Positions 41,788-50,610 of a stretch of DNA of 64,000 bases are shown one piece after another. The translations under genes were made by a program, and so were the position numbers. The notes below the pieces were generated by a model. It was not told the DNA's origin. It saw only the letters and a list, made by a program, of their open reading frames with translations, and made no database searches. The first letter of the stretch is position 1; every line of letters begins with the position of its first letter. The stretch lies in the NCBI GenBank assembly GCA_027023025.1, contig JALVXB010000021.1, positions 1 to 64,000 on the forward strand, written 5' to 3'. This DNA is from Caldisericaceae bacterium (GTDB taxonomy: Bacteria; Caldisericota; Caldisericia; Caldisericales; Caldisericaceae).

Positions 41788-43235
41788 TTTCCCTCCTCAC
41801 TTTTAAATAACACTTTAAACGCAAACGAAACGATGTGGTGCAGGCGGGCAAAACGCGTTGGCTGGATAATCATCCTGTAGAGCCATTCAAGGCCAATGTT
41901 TTGCACGAACTTCGGAGCGCGTTTTACATGCCCGCTCCAAACATCGAAGGAACCTCCTACTCCAATTGCAACAGGCACATTAAGTTCGTTCTTATGCCTG
42001 GCAATCCATTTTTCCTGTTTTCCTCCGCCCATACCAACGAAAAGTATTTTCGTATGCGTTTCGTTTATTTTATTTATTATTGCAGACTCTTCGCTTTTTT
42101 CAAAATAGCCGCTGTGGCAACCGCTTATCTGTAATTGTGGAAAGCTTTTTTTAATTGTTTCTAATGCTCGTGCCAGAATGCTTTCTTTCGCCCCAAGAAA
42201 GTATACGGGTAGGCTTTTCTTTTCAGCAAGTTTTAACAAGTTCCAGGCAAACTCTATTCCTGGGATTCTGTGTACAATGCGCTTGCCACGCATTTTTGCC
42301 CCCCACACGATTCCAATTCCGTCGGGTATAATGAGGTCTGCGTTTTTCAGTACTGCAAAAAATTCTTTGTCCTGGAATGCTTTTGATGCCATTTCTCCGT
42401 TTAGTGTTACGATGAGGTGCAGTTTACCATCATCCAGAAATTTGTTTACAATTTTAAGATTTTCCTCAAGAGACCTATTAGAAATTCTTACTCCAAATAA
42501 GTCAACCTCTTCTTCAATTTTTTGAGGCATTCGCATCACGAGGAAAATAAATTTAGGAAGGGACATTACACGGGGTAACCTTCTTGGATCTAAAATAAAG
42601 CGGTAGAACCACTCAAGCCCTAATTTTTGGATAACCGAAGGCGCTCTGCTGTATTCGCCTGCAAGCACATTGAAACTGCCACCTACTCCCATTGCAAATT
42701 GCACATTCAAATTTGGAAGATTGTGACAGATAAACTTCTCCTGCTTTGGGCTGCCCATCCCTACAAATAGTAAATCCGCTTTGCTATTTTTTATTTGATT
42801 TACGATTTCTTTTTCGTCTTTAAAATAACCGTTGTGATATCCAGCAATTTTTAGTTTTGGATGGTCCTTTCTAAGGTTTTCAATAGCTTTTTTGAGCGTT
42901 TCTTCTTTTGAGCCAAGTAAAAAAACAGAGTAGCCTTTCCTTTCTGCAATGTTTAACAAATTTAAAAAGAGATCTATTCCCGGTATGCGGCCTTTAAAGC
43001 GTTCTTTATAAAAAATTTTTGACGCCCAGATAACACCTATCCCGTCAACGAAGTTTAAGTCACTTTTTTTGAGTATGGAAAGAAGTTCATCGTCTTTACA
43101 GGCTTTAAGAATTTTTTCGGGGTTAATTGCGACTGCAAAATGAGGTTCATCTTTACTCAGAAATTCTTCGATTCTGTGTAATGCTTCCTCCATAGACAGA
43201 TTGTCTACGGGAATATCTGCAACGAAAATCCTCAT
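41784..43235 (-). CDS. Tandem WecG/TagA/CpsF glycosyltransferase fusion
   Basis: Two complete WecG/TagA (GT26) domains in one 483-residue chain, about residues 1-240 and 243-480. Such enzymes transfer ManNAc or ManNAcA to lipid-linked GlcNAc. Each half has DGIG(V/I)(V/I)W, a HN/HSGYF motif, (L)LFVGMG..KQEK and GVGGSF followed by RAP..(V/I)Q..GLEW.YR. TagA needs a Thr and an Asp. The second half has both (VTLNGE Thr277, PDGIG Asp305). The first half keeps the Asp (Asp64) but has Ala36 where Thr is expected (VAINPEK). The partner UDP-ManNAc dehydrogenase is encoded just upstream with a 4-bp overlap, so the donor is probably UDP-ManNAcA. Confidence 0.9.
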   Translation of the reverse strand: MRIFVADIPVDNLSMEEALHRIEEFLSKDEPHFAVAINPEKILKACKDDELLSILKKSDLNFVDGIGVIWASKIFYKERFKGRIPGIDLFLNLLNIAERKGYSVFLLGSKEETLKKAIENLRKDHPKLKIAGYHNGYFKDEKEIVNQIKNSKADLLFVGMGSPKQEKFICHNLPNLNVQFAMGVGGSFNVLAGEYSRAPSVIQKLGLEWFYRFILDPRRLPRVMSLPKFIFLVMRMPQKIEEEVDLFGVRISNRSLEENLKIVNKFLDDGKLHLIVTLNGEMASKAFQDKEFFAVLKNADLIIPDGIGIVWGAKMRGKRIVHRIPGIEFAWNLLKLAEKKSLPVYFLGAKESILARALETIKKSFPQLQISGCHSGYFEKSEESAIINKINETHTKILFVGMGGGKQEKWIARHKNELNVPVAIGVGGSFDVWSGHVKRAPKFVQNIGLEWLYRMIIQPTRFARLHHIVSFAFKVLFKSEEGK

Positions 43236-44530
43236 ATCGTTAGATAAATCATGCCTTTTGATTCTACATCATCTCTATTTAAGATGCGTCTTGCATCAAA
43301 TACGATACATCCCTTTTTAGCATTATTCGCAATTACTTCTGCGGAAATATTTATATTATCCTGTTTTATAGGAATAATAACGACATCTGCATCTTTTAGC
43401 GCTTCATCAAGGTTGTTCTTTTTTAAAGGAAAATTTCCGCTTACATTGGGATCGAACCACTTAACATTGCCGCCTTTCTGCAGGATGTTGTCTTTCATTT
43501 TTATAGCAGGGCTTTCAGAAATGTCTGAAGAGTTGTCCTTCATCGCAATACCTATTAGTGTAAAAACTGAATTTTCTACTGTTTTCCCAAGATTGTTCAG
43601 CTTACTTTCTATAAGAGAAAGTATTTCTAAAGGCCTGTTGTCGTTAATTTCCCGCGCAGTGTGAAGTAACGGCATAGGTAATTTTATTTCGTCAGATTTA
43701 TCAAATATGTAAAGTGATGAGTAAGGAATACAGTGACCTCCAACGCCCACCCCAGGTGTTAAAAGGTGTACTCTTTTGTGTGTATTTGCGACTTTTATTA
43801 CTTCAAGTACGTCTACATTTAGCCGTTCCGTGAAAGAAGCAAGTTCGTTTGACAGAGCAATGTTTACATCCCTCGAACTGTTTTCAATCAGTTTTGAAAT
43901 TTCCACAACTTCTGGCTCAGACGCTTCGATAATTGGTTCTTTATTGATGATAGATAAAAGACTGACTGCTCGTTTTTTGCTTTTTTCACTTAATGCTCCA
44001 ACTGCAACGGGCATCGTCTGAAACTCCTCGAACGCTCTTCCTTCTGCAATACGCTCTGAAGAATAAGCAAGATAAAAATCTTTGCAGCAAATAAGTCCGC
44101 TTTCCTTCTCAAGAATAGGCTTTACCACATTCCTTGTTGTTCCGGGAGGGACAGTAGAGCGAATTAAAACGAGGTCACCCTTTTTGAGAAATTTTCCAAT
44201 AGAGTGAATTGCATTGCTGAATACTTCTTTTTTTAATGTACCATTCTCTATAGGTATCCCGACTGTTACTATAATGTCACGGGCATTTTTAAGTGCTGTT
44301 TCCGTTTTTGTTGTTGGGACAAACAATCCTTTTTCGATTGAGTCCTTCAATATATCTTCAATAGTTTTTCCTTTATAATTTTCCAATACATGTGTTTTGT
44401 AATGCTTTAAGTTTTCGATGTACTGCTCGTTTATATCTACCCCGTAGACTTTCACGCCGAAAAGTGTATAAGTTAAAGAAAGTGGCAGGCCTACAAATCC
44501 TAAACCAAAAACTGCTATGCTGTTTTCCAT
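43232..44530 (-). CDS. wecC: UDP-N-acetyl-D-mannosamine dehydrogenase
   Basis: UDP-glucose/GDP-mannose dehydrogenase family, 432 residues. The NAD Rossmann motif is AVFGLGFVGLPLSLTYTLFG, and VTVGIPIENGTLKK fits the WecC branch. LIRSTVPPGTTRNVV precedes the active-site Cys in TPGVGVGGHCIP. The C-terminal domain runs from FTLIGIAMKDNSSDISESPAIKM to the end. It oxidises UDP-ManNAc to UDP-ManNAcA for a surface glycan. GGAGG precedes ATG 44530, and a good promoter lies 28-55 bp upstream. It is the first protein gene of the eight-gene minus-strand unit. UDP-GlcNAc or UDP-GalNAc dehydrogenase activity is an alternative. Confidence 0.88.
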   Translation of the reverse strand: MENSIAVFGLGFVGLPLSLTYTLFGVKVYGVDINEQYIENLKHYKTHVLENYKGKTIEDILKDSIEKGLFVPTTKTETALKNARDIIVTVGIPIENGTLKKEVFSNAIHSIGKFLKKGDLVLIRSTVPPGTTRNVVKPILEKESGLICCKDFYLAYSSERIAEGRAFEEFQTMPVAVGALSEKSKKRAVSLLSIINKEPIIEASEPEVVEISKLIENSSRDVNIALSNELASFTERLNVDVLEVIKVANTHKRVHLLTPGVGVGGHCIPYSSLYIFDKSDEIKLPMPLLHTAREINDNRPLEILSLIESKLNNLGKTVENSVFTLIGIAMKDNSSDISESPAIKMKDNILQKGGNVKWFDPNVSGNFPLKKNNLDEALKDADVVIIPIKQDNINISAEVIANNAKKGCIVFDARRILNRDDVESKGMIYLTI

Positions 44531-44557
44531 TTAAACCTCCTGTAAAGACTTTTCCAA

Positions 44558-44585
44558 ATTTTAACATGCGAAAAGAAAAATTCAA
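44558..44585 (-). promoter_or_regulatory. Promoter of the wecC-to-moaD unit
   Basis: Minus strand: TTGAAT (44585-44580), 16-bp spacer, extended -10 TGT-TAAAAT with the hexamer at 44563-44558. It lies between tRNA-Ser and wecC. Read-through from the tRNA promoter is also possible, as no terminator separates them. Confidence 0.65.
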
Positions 44586-44594
44586 AAATAAAAA

Positions 44595-44685
44595 TGGCGG
44601 AGAGAGTGGGATTCGAACCCACGGCAGGCTTTTGACCCGCACACGCTCTCCAGGCGTGCACCTTCAACCGCTCGGTCATCTCTCC
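44595..44685 (-). tRNA. tRNA-Ser (anticodon GGA)
   Basis: Class II tRNA of 91 nt with encoded CCA (44595-44597). The acceptor stem GGAGAGA pairs with TCTCTCC, discriminator G73. The anticodon loop CTGGAGA is on stem CACGC/GCGTG, there is a long variable arm (TGCGGGTC...GCC region), and the T arm is GTGGG-TTCGAAT-CCCAC. Confidence 0.96.
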
Positions 44686-44701
44686 GCTAATTGCCAATGA
44701 A

Positions 44702-44729
44702 ATAATAGCAATTTTTGTAGAAAAATCAA
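44702..44729 (-). promoter_or_regulatory. Promoter of tRNA-Ser
   Basis: Minus strand: TTGATT (44729-44724), 16-bp spacer, TATTAT (44707-44702), 16 bp before the mature tRNA 5' end. Confidence 0.6.
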
Positions 44730-44766
44730 GCATTTACTTGGCAGGACAATTTGTTCTGACGCAGTG

Positions 44767-44795
44767 TTGATGAGAAAACTAAAAAATGATAAACT
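44767..44795 (+). promoter_or_regulatory. Extended -10 promoter of the phosphoesterase gene, apparently leaderless
   Basis: TTGATG (44767-44772), 17-bp spacer, TGA-TAAACT with the -10 at 44790-44795, then 6 nt to ATG at 44802. There is no Shine-Dalgarno between them. Confidence 0.5.
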
Positions 44796-44801
44796 AAGAA
44801 T

Positions 44802-45539
44802 ATGAAATGCGCAATAATATCAGATATACACGGTAATTTAGAAGCATTAGAAACGGCTCTGAAGGAAATTAAAAAAGAAGGTATAAAATATATCTTCAGC
44901 GCTGGCGACATCGTGGGCTACGGGGCAAATCCTGAAGAATGCATTAAACTGATCAGAACAAAAGGAATTTCTTCGGTGATGGGAAATCACGACTACGCAG
45001 TAAACAATGTATCAGAAGAAGAACTTTTTAACAGCTATGCAAGGCTTGCCATTCAATGGACTCGCAATACTCTTTCAGAAAACGCAAAAAGTTTTCTCAG
45101 CAGTTTGCCTTTTAGTATGGTTAACGATGATTTCACTCTGTTTCACGGCACACTGGACGAAGAGAGCCCGTTTAATTACATCTTAATGCCTATAGATTCC
45201 GAACTGAGTTTTCAAAATTTAACAACACGGGTTGGATTTTTTGGACATTCACATATTGCAGGCTGCTTCATAAAGAGTAAAAATGGAATTGTTAGTTATA
45301 GAAGTGGAATTATAGACTGCGAAATTTCTATTGAAGAGGGAAACAAATATTTAATAAATGTAGGAAGCGTAGGCCAACCAAGAGATGGAAATCCAAACGG
45401 TGCTTTTGCAATCTTTGACACTGACAGGCAAATCGTGCGTATCAAGAGATTTGCCTATGACATAGAAAAAGCATCGAAAAAGATAATAGATGCAGGGTTA
45501 CCGCGCTTTCTTGCAGAAAGATTGTTTGAAGGAGTTTAA
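44802..45539 (+). CDS. Calcineurin-like metallophosphoesterase
   Basis: Binuclear metallophosphoesterase, 245 residues. All five blocks are present: DIHGN near residue 8, GDIVGYG, GNHDYA, a central His in LFHGTLD, and GHSHIAG. NVGSVGQPRDGNP is typical of the YfcE/ApaH-like bacterial subgroup. The substrate (cyclic nucleotide, phosphoprotein or general phosphodiester) is unknown. It is a single gene whose stop is only 2 bp from the convergent flippase-like gene. It is one of several genes here without a ribosome binding site and with a -10 box very close to ATG. Confidence 0.9.
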   Translation: MKCAIISDIHGNLEALETALKEIKKEGIKYIFSAGDIVGYGANPEECIKLIRTKGISSVMGNHDYAVNNVSEEELFNSYARLAIQWTRNTLSENAKSFLSSLPFSMVNDDFTLFHGTLDEESPFNYILMPIDSELSFQNLTTRVGFFGHSHIAGCFIKSKNGIVSYRSGIIDCEISIEEGNKYLINVGSVGQPRDGNPNGAFAIFDTDRQIVRIKRFAYDIEKASKKIIDAGLPRFLAERLFEGV

Positions 45540-45541
45540 AC

Positions 45542-46600
45542 TTATTCTTTCTTCTTTTTCTTGCGAAAATCTTTTAATGTGAGTATTCCGCCCAGGATAA
45601 TCAAAGAATAATGCGTGAAAACACGCCACATAATGATAAATACGCCGATCAGCGGCTGTGGAATTAAGCCTGCAAATAGGGCAAGAATCCCTACTTCTGC
45701 AGTGCCGCTTCCACCTGGAGTTGGTATGTATGCCGATGCGATGTAGAAAATTAAAGCAGTTATCACTATTTCTGGCCAGGGTGATTGAATACCCAGCCCC
45801 CTCATCAATAGAACAGGAGTAAATAAAACGAGTCCCCACGAAATAAAACTCAAAAGAAAAGTAAAGGCAACTTCGTCTTTATTTGCAGAAAATATTTTGT
45901 TTCTTGCGTTTTCAAAGTCTACAACTATCTTATGGATTTGCTGAATAGTAGTTTCCAATTTTTCTTTTGGCACAATTCTTCTAAAAAATCTCTTTCTCGT
46001 TATGCTGTCAATCCACTTTTCTACTACAAACGGTTTAAACATTGCAAAGACGAAGATACTAAAGAACAAAAAGGTTAACACGATACCACTGTTTATAAGA
46101 ATGTTTATTCCACGCGACAGGTGCCAGTTTGGTTTTGCAATCGCGAGCCATAAAGGAAGAAGTAAAAAGATCGTAATGCGTGTAAATGTACCAATAAATG
46201 TTTTAATTGCAACGATTGCCGTTGAATCCCCTGGTTTTATTTTACTGTCTCTCGAAAGAAGGTAAATCTGGAAAGGTTCGCCGCCACCGCCTGAAAACGG
46301 AGTAATTCTGGAAAAAAAGCCCCCAATCAGAAATACATTCAAGCATTCTTTAAAAGGAATTTCGTAATCCAACATCTGTGCGATAAGTTTTAATACATAG
46401 GCTTCTATTAGCCAATCGATGAACATTAATATAAATGCGAGAAGTAAAAGTACGGGGTTAAATGCCTTAATTAGCGCAATAAAGTTCCAGTTGTGCGTAA
46501 AGATTGAAACAAAAACAATACCAACAACACCCGCAAGAAGTGCATAAAATGTTTCTTTTGCTAAACTTTTTCCGTCAATCTTTTTGTTATAATTATTCAT
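45542..46600 (-). CDS. Lysylphosphatidylglycerol synthase TM / flippase-like membrane protein
   Basis: UPF0104/LPG_synthase_TM family protein, 352 residues with about 8 helices. Typical motifs are RITPFSGGGGEPFQIYLLSR near residue 95 and YIPTPGGSGTAEVGILALFAGLIP near 290. In MprF this domain flips aminoacylated phospholipids. Stand-alone versions often accompany glycosyltransferases and may flip lipid-linked sugars. No aminoacyl-transferase domain is fused. It has a basic C-terminal tail (DFRKKKKKE). No clear Shine-Dalgarno, single gene. Confidence 0.85.
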   Translation of the reverse strand: MNNYNKKIDGKSLAKETFYALLAGVVGIVFVSIFTHNWNFIALIKAFNPVLLLLAFILMFIDWLIEAYVLKLIAQMLDYEIPFKECLNVFLIGGFFSRITPFSGGGGEPFQIYLLSRDSKIKPGDSTAIVAIKTFIGTFTRITIFLLLPLWLAIAKPNWHLSRGINILINSGIVLTFLFFSIFVFAMFKPFVVEKWIDSITRKRFFRRIVPKEKLETTIQQIHKIVVDFENARNKIFSANKDEVAFTFLLSFISWGLVLFTPVLLMRGLGIQSPWPEIVITALIFYIASAYIPTPGGSGTAEVGILALFAGLIPQPLIGVFIIMWRVFTHYSLIILGGILTLKDFRKKKKKE

Positions 46601-46648
46601 CGCTTACACCAATGAATAATATATCGTAATTTCTTAAAAAGCAAAGTA

Positions 46649-48229
46649 CTAATATTTGAATGAACTTCCTCCGATGAATTCCCGTAAAATAGAAGTAGGC
46701 GGAATTTCCTCCGTAAGTAGAGGTAAAAAGTGCGAAAGGAAATTCAAAAGCCTGAGGGATTCCCCGTATTCTGGTTCTCTATAGTCAATCGCTCGGAGCG
46801 CTACCTCTGCACGAATTCTAAGAACGGCAAGTTCGTATACGAGTGCTGAATTGAACATTATATCGGCGTTTTCCTGATATGGGAATATGTACTTTTCTTC
46901 TCCTCTTATGACCGTAGGCCATCGTCTTATCGTTTCGGCTGCGGAAATGCCACGGAAGTGTTTATCCCTAACAATTCGCCTGATAAGACGCGTATCCCGC
47001 GTGGGAATTCTATTGATTCTGTCAATGTTTAACTGCGTAAGAGCGCTAACATAGACTCTAAATTTTTCTCTTTCCGGAATTTTCTCTGTGAGAGCGGGAT
47101 TCAATCCGTGAATACCCTCAAGTACAATTATTCCGTTCTTTTTTAGTTTAAGTTTTCTTCCTTTTTCACTTTTTCCAGTAAAGAAGTTATATCGGGGAAG
47201 TTGTACTTCCTTTCCGTCGAGTAATTCCAAAAGTTGCTGCTGCAGCAAATCGTGGTTTATTGCATCAAAACAATCGTAATCTGGTTTTCCATCTTCTGAA
47301 AGAGGCGTCTTTTCCCTGTCAACGAAGTAATCGTCAGTTGAAATAACAACGGGTAAGAATCCATTTACGCGAAGCTGTATTCTTAGACGCTTTGCGCTGG
47401 TCGTTTTTCCAGAGGAACTTGGCCCTGCGATAAGTACAATCCTTGCACCTTTTGTTTTGATCATATCAGCAATGTCTGATATTTTCTTTTCGTGAAGGGC
47501 TTCCTGCACTTTAATTACTGTGGAGATGCTTCCATTAGTGATTGCGTCATTTAAGTCTCCTACATGGCTTATCTGTAAACTTTTTACCCACTGCTTCGAT
47601 TCCTGAAAAGTATCAAATAGTTTTCTTCTGTTTGCGATCTTGCTTACTTCGTCGACATTTTCTCTATCAGGAAGCAAGATAAGGAAACCTGGATCGAACG
47701 GTACTACATCAAAAACTTTTAGCATGCCCGTGAAAGGTAGGAGTGGGCCTGCAAAGTATACATAGTAACCGTCTATGAAGTACAGCGGAATTGTGTCTTT
47801 GGAAAGATACTTAAGGAGTTTTATATCGTCTTTCCTGTTTTCGCTTTCCAGTCTTCGCATTGCTTCTTCTTTCGTAAACATGAACTTCTGTATTTGCTTA
47901 TTTTCACGAGTAATTTTTTTAAGGCAGTTAGCGAGCGCGTAAACGATGTCTTTTCCGCTTTTACCTTCTACTTCTCCGTAAAGTGCGTCACCGTACGAAT
48001 GCATAATGTTTACTCTTAGAGCAGGATTAATTTTCCTAATGCAGTACGACGCAATAAATGCAAGCGTGCGCTCGTATGTACGCCTTCCCTCTCCCTCTTT
48101 CACTGTAAGTAGTTTTATTCTCGTAGTTTCTTCGACTTCGTCTAAAAAGCCCATGCGCTGATTATTCACGAGTGCACAGGTATATGGGTAATCAACCTTG
48201 CCTACGATGTCCAAAATTCTTTTTTTCAT
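46649..48229 (-). CDS. Uridine-kinase-like P-loop kinase with ThrRS-like N-terminal region
   Basis: A 526-residue protein. Residues about 265-480 form a uridine kinase/phosphoribulokinase-type P-loop domain: Walker A GPSSSGKTTSAKRL starting at Gly269, STDDYFVDRE, and GIHGLNPALTEKI. The N-terminal 200 residues resemble the threonyl-tRNA synthetase second-additional domain found in this family (RTYERTLAFIASYCI at the start). This fused architecture is common in Thermotogae and clostridia and is usually annotated as nucleoside kinase; the true substrate is not established. GAGGTGATA precedes ATG 48229. Confidence 0.85.
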   Translation of the reverse strand: MKKRILDIVGKVDYPYTCALVNNQRMGFLDEVEETTRIKLLTVKEGEGRRTYERTLAFIASYCIRKINPALRVNIMHSYGDALYGEVEGKSGKDIVYALANCLKKITRENKQIQKFMFTKEEAMRRLESENRKDDIKLLKYLSKDTIPLYFIDGYYVYFAGPLLPFTGMLKVFDVVPFDPGFLILLPDRENVDEVSKIANRRKLFDTFQESKQWVKSLQISHVGDLNDAITNGSISTVIKVQEALHEKKISDIADMIKTKGARIVLIAGPSSSGKTTSAKRLRIQLRVNGFLPVVISTDDYFVDREKTPLSEDGKPDYDCFDAINHDLLQQQLLELLDGKEVQLPRYNFFTGKSEKGRKLKLKKNGIIVLEGIHGLNPALTEKIPEREKFRVYVSALTQLNIDRINRIPTRDTRLIRRIVRDKHFRGISAAETIRRWPTVIRGEEKYIFPYQENADIMFNSALVYELAVLRIRAEVALRAIDYREPEYGESLRLLNFLSHFLPLLTEEIPPTSILREFIGGSSFKY

Positions 48230-48318
48230 GCTCTATCACCTCTTATTCATTATGGGTTAAAATTATATAATCAATTTGGATTATTGCAAATAAAATTACT
48301 TAACGCATTAATAAAGCA

Positions 48319-48349
48319 TTTACCATTTTCCTTCTCTTAATGATATAAT
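48319..48349 (+). promoter_or_regulatory. Putative promoter, -10 box 7 bp before the start codon
   Basis: Perfect TATAAT at 48344-48349, followed by 7 nt and ATG 48357. The best -35 candidate, TTTACC at 48319, has a long 19-bp spacer, so the -10 is the main evidence. No Shine-Dalgarno is present. Confidence 0.42.
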
Positions 48350-48356
48350 AAACTAA

Positions 48357-49955
48357 ATGGAACATAGTGGGGTAGCCGTTGGTAAAGGATTGATAAATAA
48401 AACAGTAGATACAATTTCTTTGGTATACATCGCTTTTTTGATTGTACTTCTTATTATACGCTGGCACATTTTTCCCGTGTTTATAGATATTTACTACCAC
48501 CTTGCCGTTATGCAGGGATATAACCTTGCAGGAGGAATTACGAAAAACGCCTATTGGGAATTTGCCCCATTTGGAAGGCCTCAGCTTTATCCTCCTCTTC
48601 TGCACCTTTTGATGTTAATTTTGTATAAGTTTCGCGTAAGTTTGGTATTTCTTGCCAAGTTCACGAGTTTTATTATGTTTCCCTTAACGCTCCTTACGGA
48701 ATGGTGGGTTGCAAAGAAAGTTTTTAACTCGGAAATTGCATTATTCTCAATAGTTTCATTGGGAAGTATCTATCAGTTTTTCTGGCACTCAAGCGTCCTT
48801 TCTGCAGCAGCACTTACGCAGATTTTAGGGCTTCTTTCATTTTTAGCAATTGAAAAGGATAAAAAATTTGCTTCCCCAGTGCTCATTACGCTTATGCTCT
48901 ACTCTCACATAGCAATTCCGTATTTCTACTTTACTGCATTTCTTTTATATGCACTGCTGCGCAAGGAAAAAAGGAAACTTATTTTAGTTTCCCTTTTCAT
49001 CTCTGCAATTTTATTTTCTCCGTGGCTTATCCACCTTGTAAGTCATCTTTCTTTTATTCGTATAAGAAGTAGTGTAGGAAAAGGCACCCTCCCGTTAACG
49101 ATGCATTTGTACCTATGGATCTGGCTTTTTGGGATAATAGGGATAGTTGCAGCGATAAGGAAAAGAAAGGAATTTTTATTTCCACTTATTCTTTTTGTAG
49201 TGCTTATACCTATTGCATTTACTTACAAGCAAAGATTCTTTGAAATCCACGGGCTTATTCCTCTCTCTATTCTTGCAGGAATCGGAATCTCGTATCTGCT
49301 TCAAATTACTAAGAACAAAAAGATCATTTTGATATTTACAATTTTGCTGGCACTGTTTTTAGGCTTTACATCTCCTGTGGTAAATGTTGCCTATAGAAAT
49401 GTCCGTGCTGGGTGGGACCAGCCGCTTGCACTTGCACTGATTAAGAATATTAATCCAAGGCATAATGGTAACTTGCAACAGAAACCAGCCCAGAAGATTA
49501 ACATAAAGCCGCCAGTACTTTACCCTCGAAAAAGTATAATGACGAAAAGTAACATACAACTTGCACAGTTTCTTAGCAAAAACACTAAAGCGGGAAGTAC
49601 AACTTATGTGCCAGATGGCCCACTTGCAGATTTTATTTTTGCGTTTGGCAAACGCCCCGTAAGTAGCGGAATGCTTGGTGAAGTAAAACCGTATAAAAGG
49701 CCTTTTCCTCAGGATTGTGCGTATTTGCTTATCCCTGGAAATGTTTTGGGTGTGCCACCTCCGATGGATAAGACATTTAACAGAATTACATTTACGAATG
49801 GATTTACTATATTTAAGAACAAAAGGCCCGTAAATAAAGTATTCCCCGAAAAGTCCGTATTTCCAAATTGGCTGAGCTTTATTCTTATCGTTATAAGTGC
49901 TATAATAATAGCACTTGATTTTATGAAGAAACGGAGGGCAAATGGCAATATTTGA
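48357..49955 (+). CDS. Polytopic membrane protein, glycosyltransferase-like (GT-C type)
   Basis: A 532-residue membrane protein. It has about 9-10 helices in residues 15-350, a soluble domain at about 360-495, and a final helix (NWLSFILIVISAIIIALDF). The first external loop contains FIDIYYHLAVMQGY followed by FAPFGRPQLYPPLLHLLM, resembling the acidic loop 1 of GT-C glycosyltransferases and oligosaccharyltransferases. That assignment is by topology and motif only. It might transfer sugars from lipid carriers. The 3' end overlaps sdaAB by 14 bp, linking it oddly to serine catabolism. Confidence 0.7.
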   Translation: MEHSGVAVGKGLINKTVDTISLVYIAFLIVLLIIRWHIFPVFIDIYYHLAVMQGYNLAGGITKNAYWEFAPFGRPQLYPPLLHLLMLILYKFRVSLVFLAKFTSFIMFPLTLLTEWWVAKKVFNSEIALFSIVSLGSIYQFFWHSSVLSAAALTQILGLLSFLAIEKDKKFASPVLITLMLYSHIAIPYFYFTAFLLYALLRKEKRKLILVSLFISAILFSPWLIHLVSHLSFIRIRSSVGKGTLPLTMHLYLWIWLFGIIGIVAAIRKRKEFLFPLILFVVLIPIAFTYKQRFFEIHGLIPLSILAGIGISYLLQITKNKKIILIFTILLALFLGFTSPVVNVAYRNVRAGWDQPLALALIKNINPRHNGNLQQKPAQKINIKPPVLYPRKSIMTKSNIQLAQFLSKNTKAGSTTYVPDGPLADFIFAFGKRPVSSGMLGEVKPYKRPFPQDCAYLLIPGNVLGVPPPMDKTFNRITFTNGFTIFKNKRPVNKVFPEKSVFPNWLSFILIVISAIIIALDFMKKRRANGNI

Positions 49956-50610
49956 CATTATAGGGCCTATAATGATCGGGCCGTCAAGTTCGCATACGGC
50001 AGGTGCTGCACGCATAGGATACTTTGCAAGAGAAATTTTTGGGAACAGTTTTGACTTTGTTGAGGTGGATTTGTTTAATTCTTTTGCAGACACCGGCAAA
50101 GGGCACGGAACAGACATAGCTATTATTGGAGGTTTGCTTGGACTTGAGCCAGACGATCCCCGGATTTTGCATTCATTTGAGATAGCGTCAGAGCAAGGAA
50201 TGAAGTTCCACATAAATTGGAATAAAGAAGAAAACGAAGATTTGCCGCCTAATACTGCAAAGATTACTTTTTATAAAAACTCAATTCCATTTTACATTGT
50301 AGGCAATTCAATCGGAGGGGGAAAAGTTGAGATTATTAATATAAATGGATACGAGGTCAAACTATCAGGAAAGCACTTTGCACTTATTATAAGTGCTCTG
50401 GATGCTTTGGGCATTGCAGCATACATTACGAACATTATTGCAAAATCAGGGATTAACATTGCATCAATGGATATTAAAAGAGACTCATCTATAGGCGAAT
50501 CGCTTTCCGTTATAAAACTGGATAGTGAATTTCCCGATGAAGAGATTGCAGAATTTTATAAAAATCCTAACATTAAAAATGTAATAAAGATAAGGAAGCT
50601 TAGTGAATGA
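49942..50610 (+). CDS. sdaAB: L-serine dehydratase, beta subunit
   Basis: Beta subunit of the iron-sulfur L-serine dehydratase, 222 residues. The start MAIFDIIGPIMIGPSSSHTAGAARIG is diagnostic. The C-terminal ACT-like domain begins about residue 148 (FALIISALDALGIAAYITNIIAKSGINIASM). With the alpha subunit it converts serine to pyruvate and ammonia in anaerobic amino-acid fermentation. It overlaps the preceding membrane protein gene by 14 bp and sdaAA by 4 bp. Confidence 0.94.
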   Translation: MAIFDIIGPIMIGPSSSHTAGAARIGYFAREIFGNSFDFVEVDLFNSFADTGKGHGTDIAIIGGLLGLEPDDPRILHSFEIASEQGMKFHINWNKEENEDLPPNTAKITFYKNSIPFYIVGNSIGGGKVEIININGYEVKLSGKHFALIISALDALGIAAYITNIIAKSGINIASMDIKRDSSIGESLSVIKLDSEFPDEEIAEFYKNPNIKNVIKIRKLSE

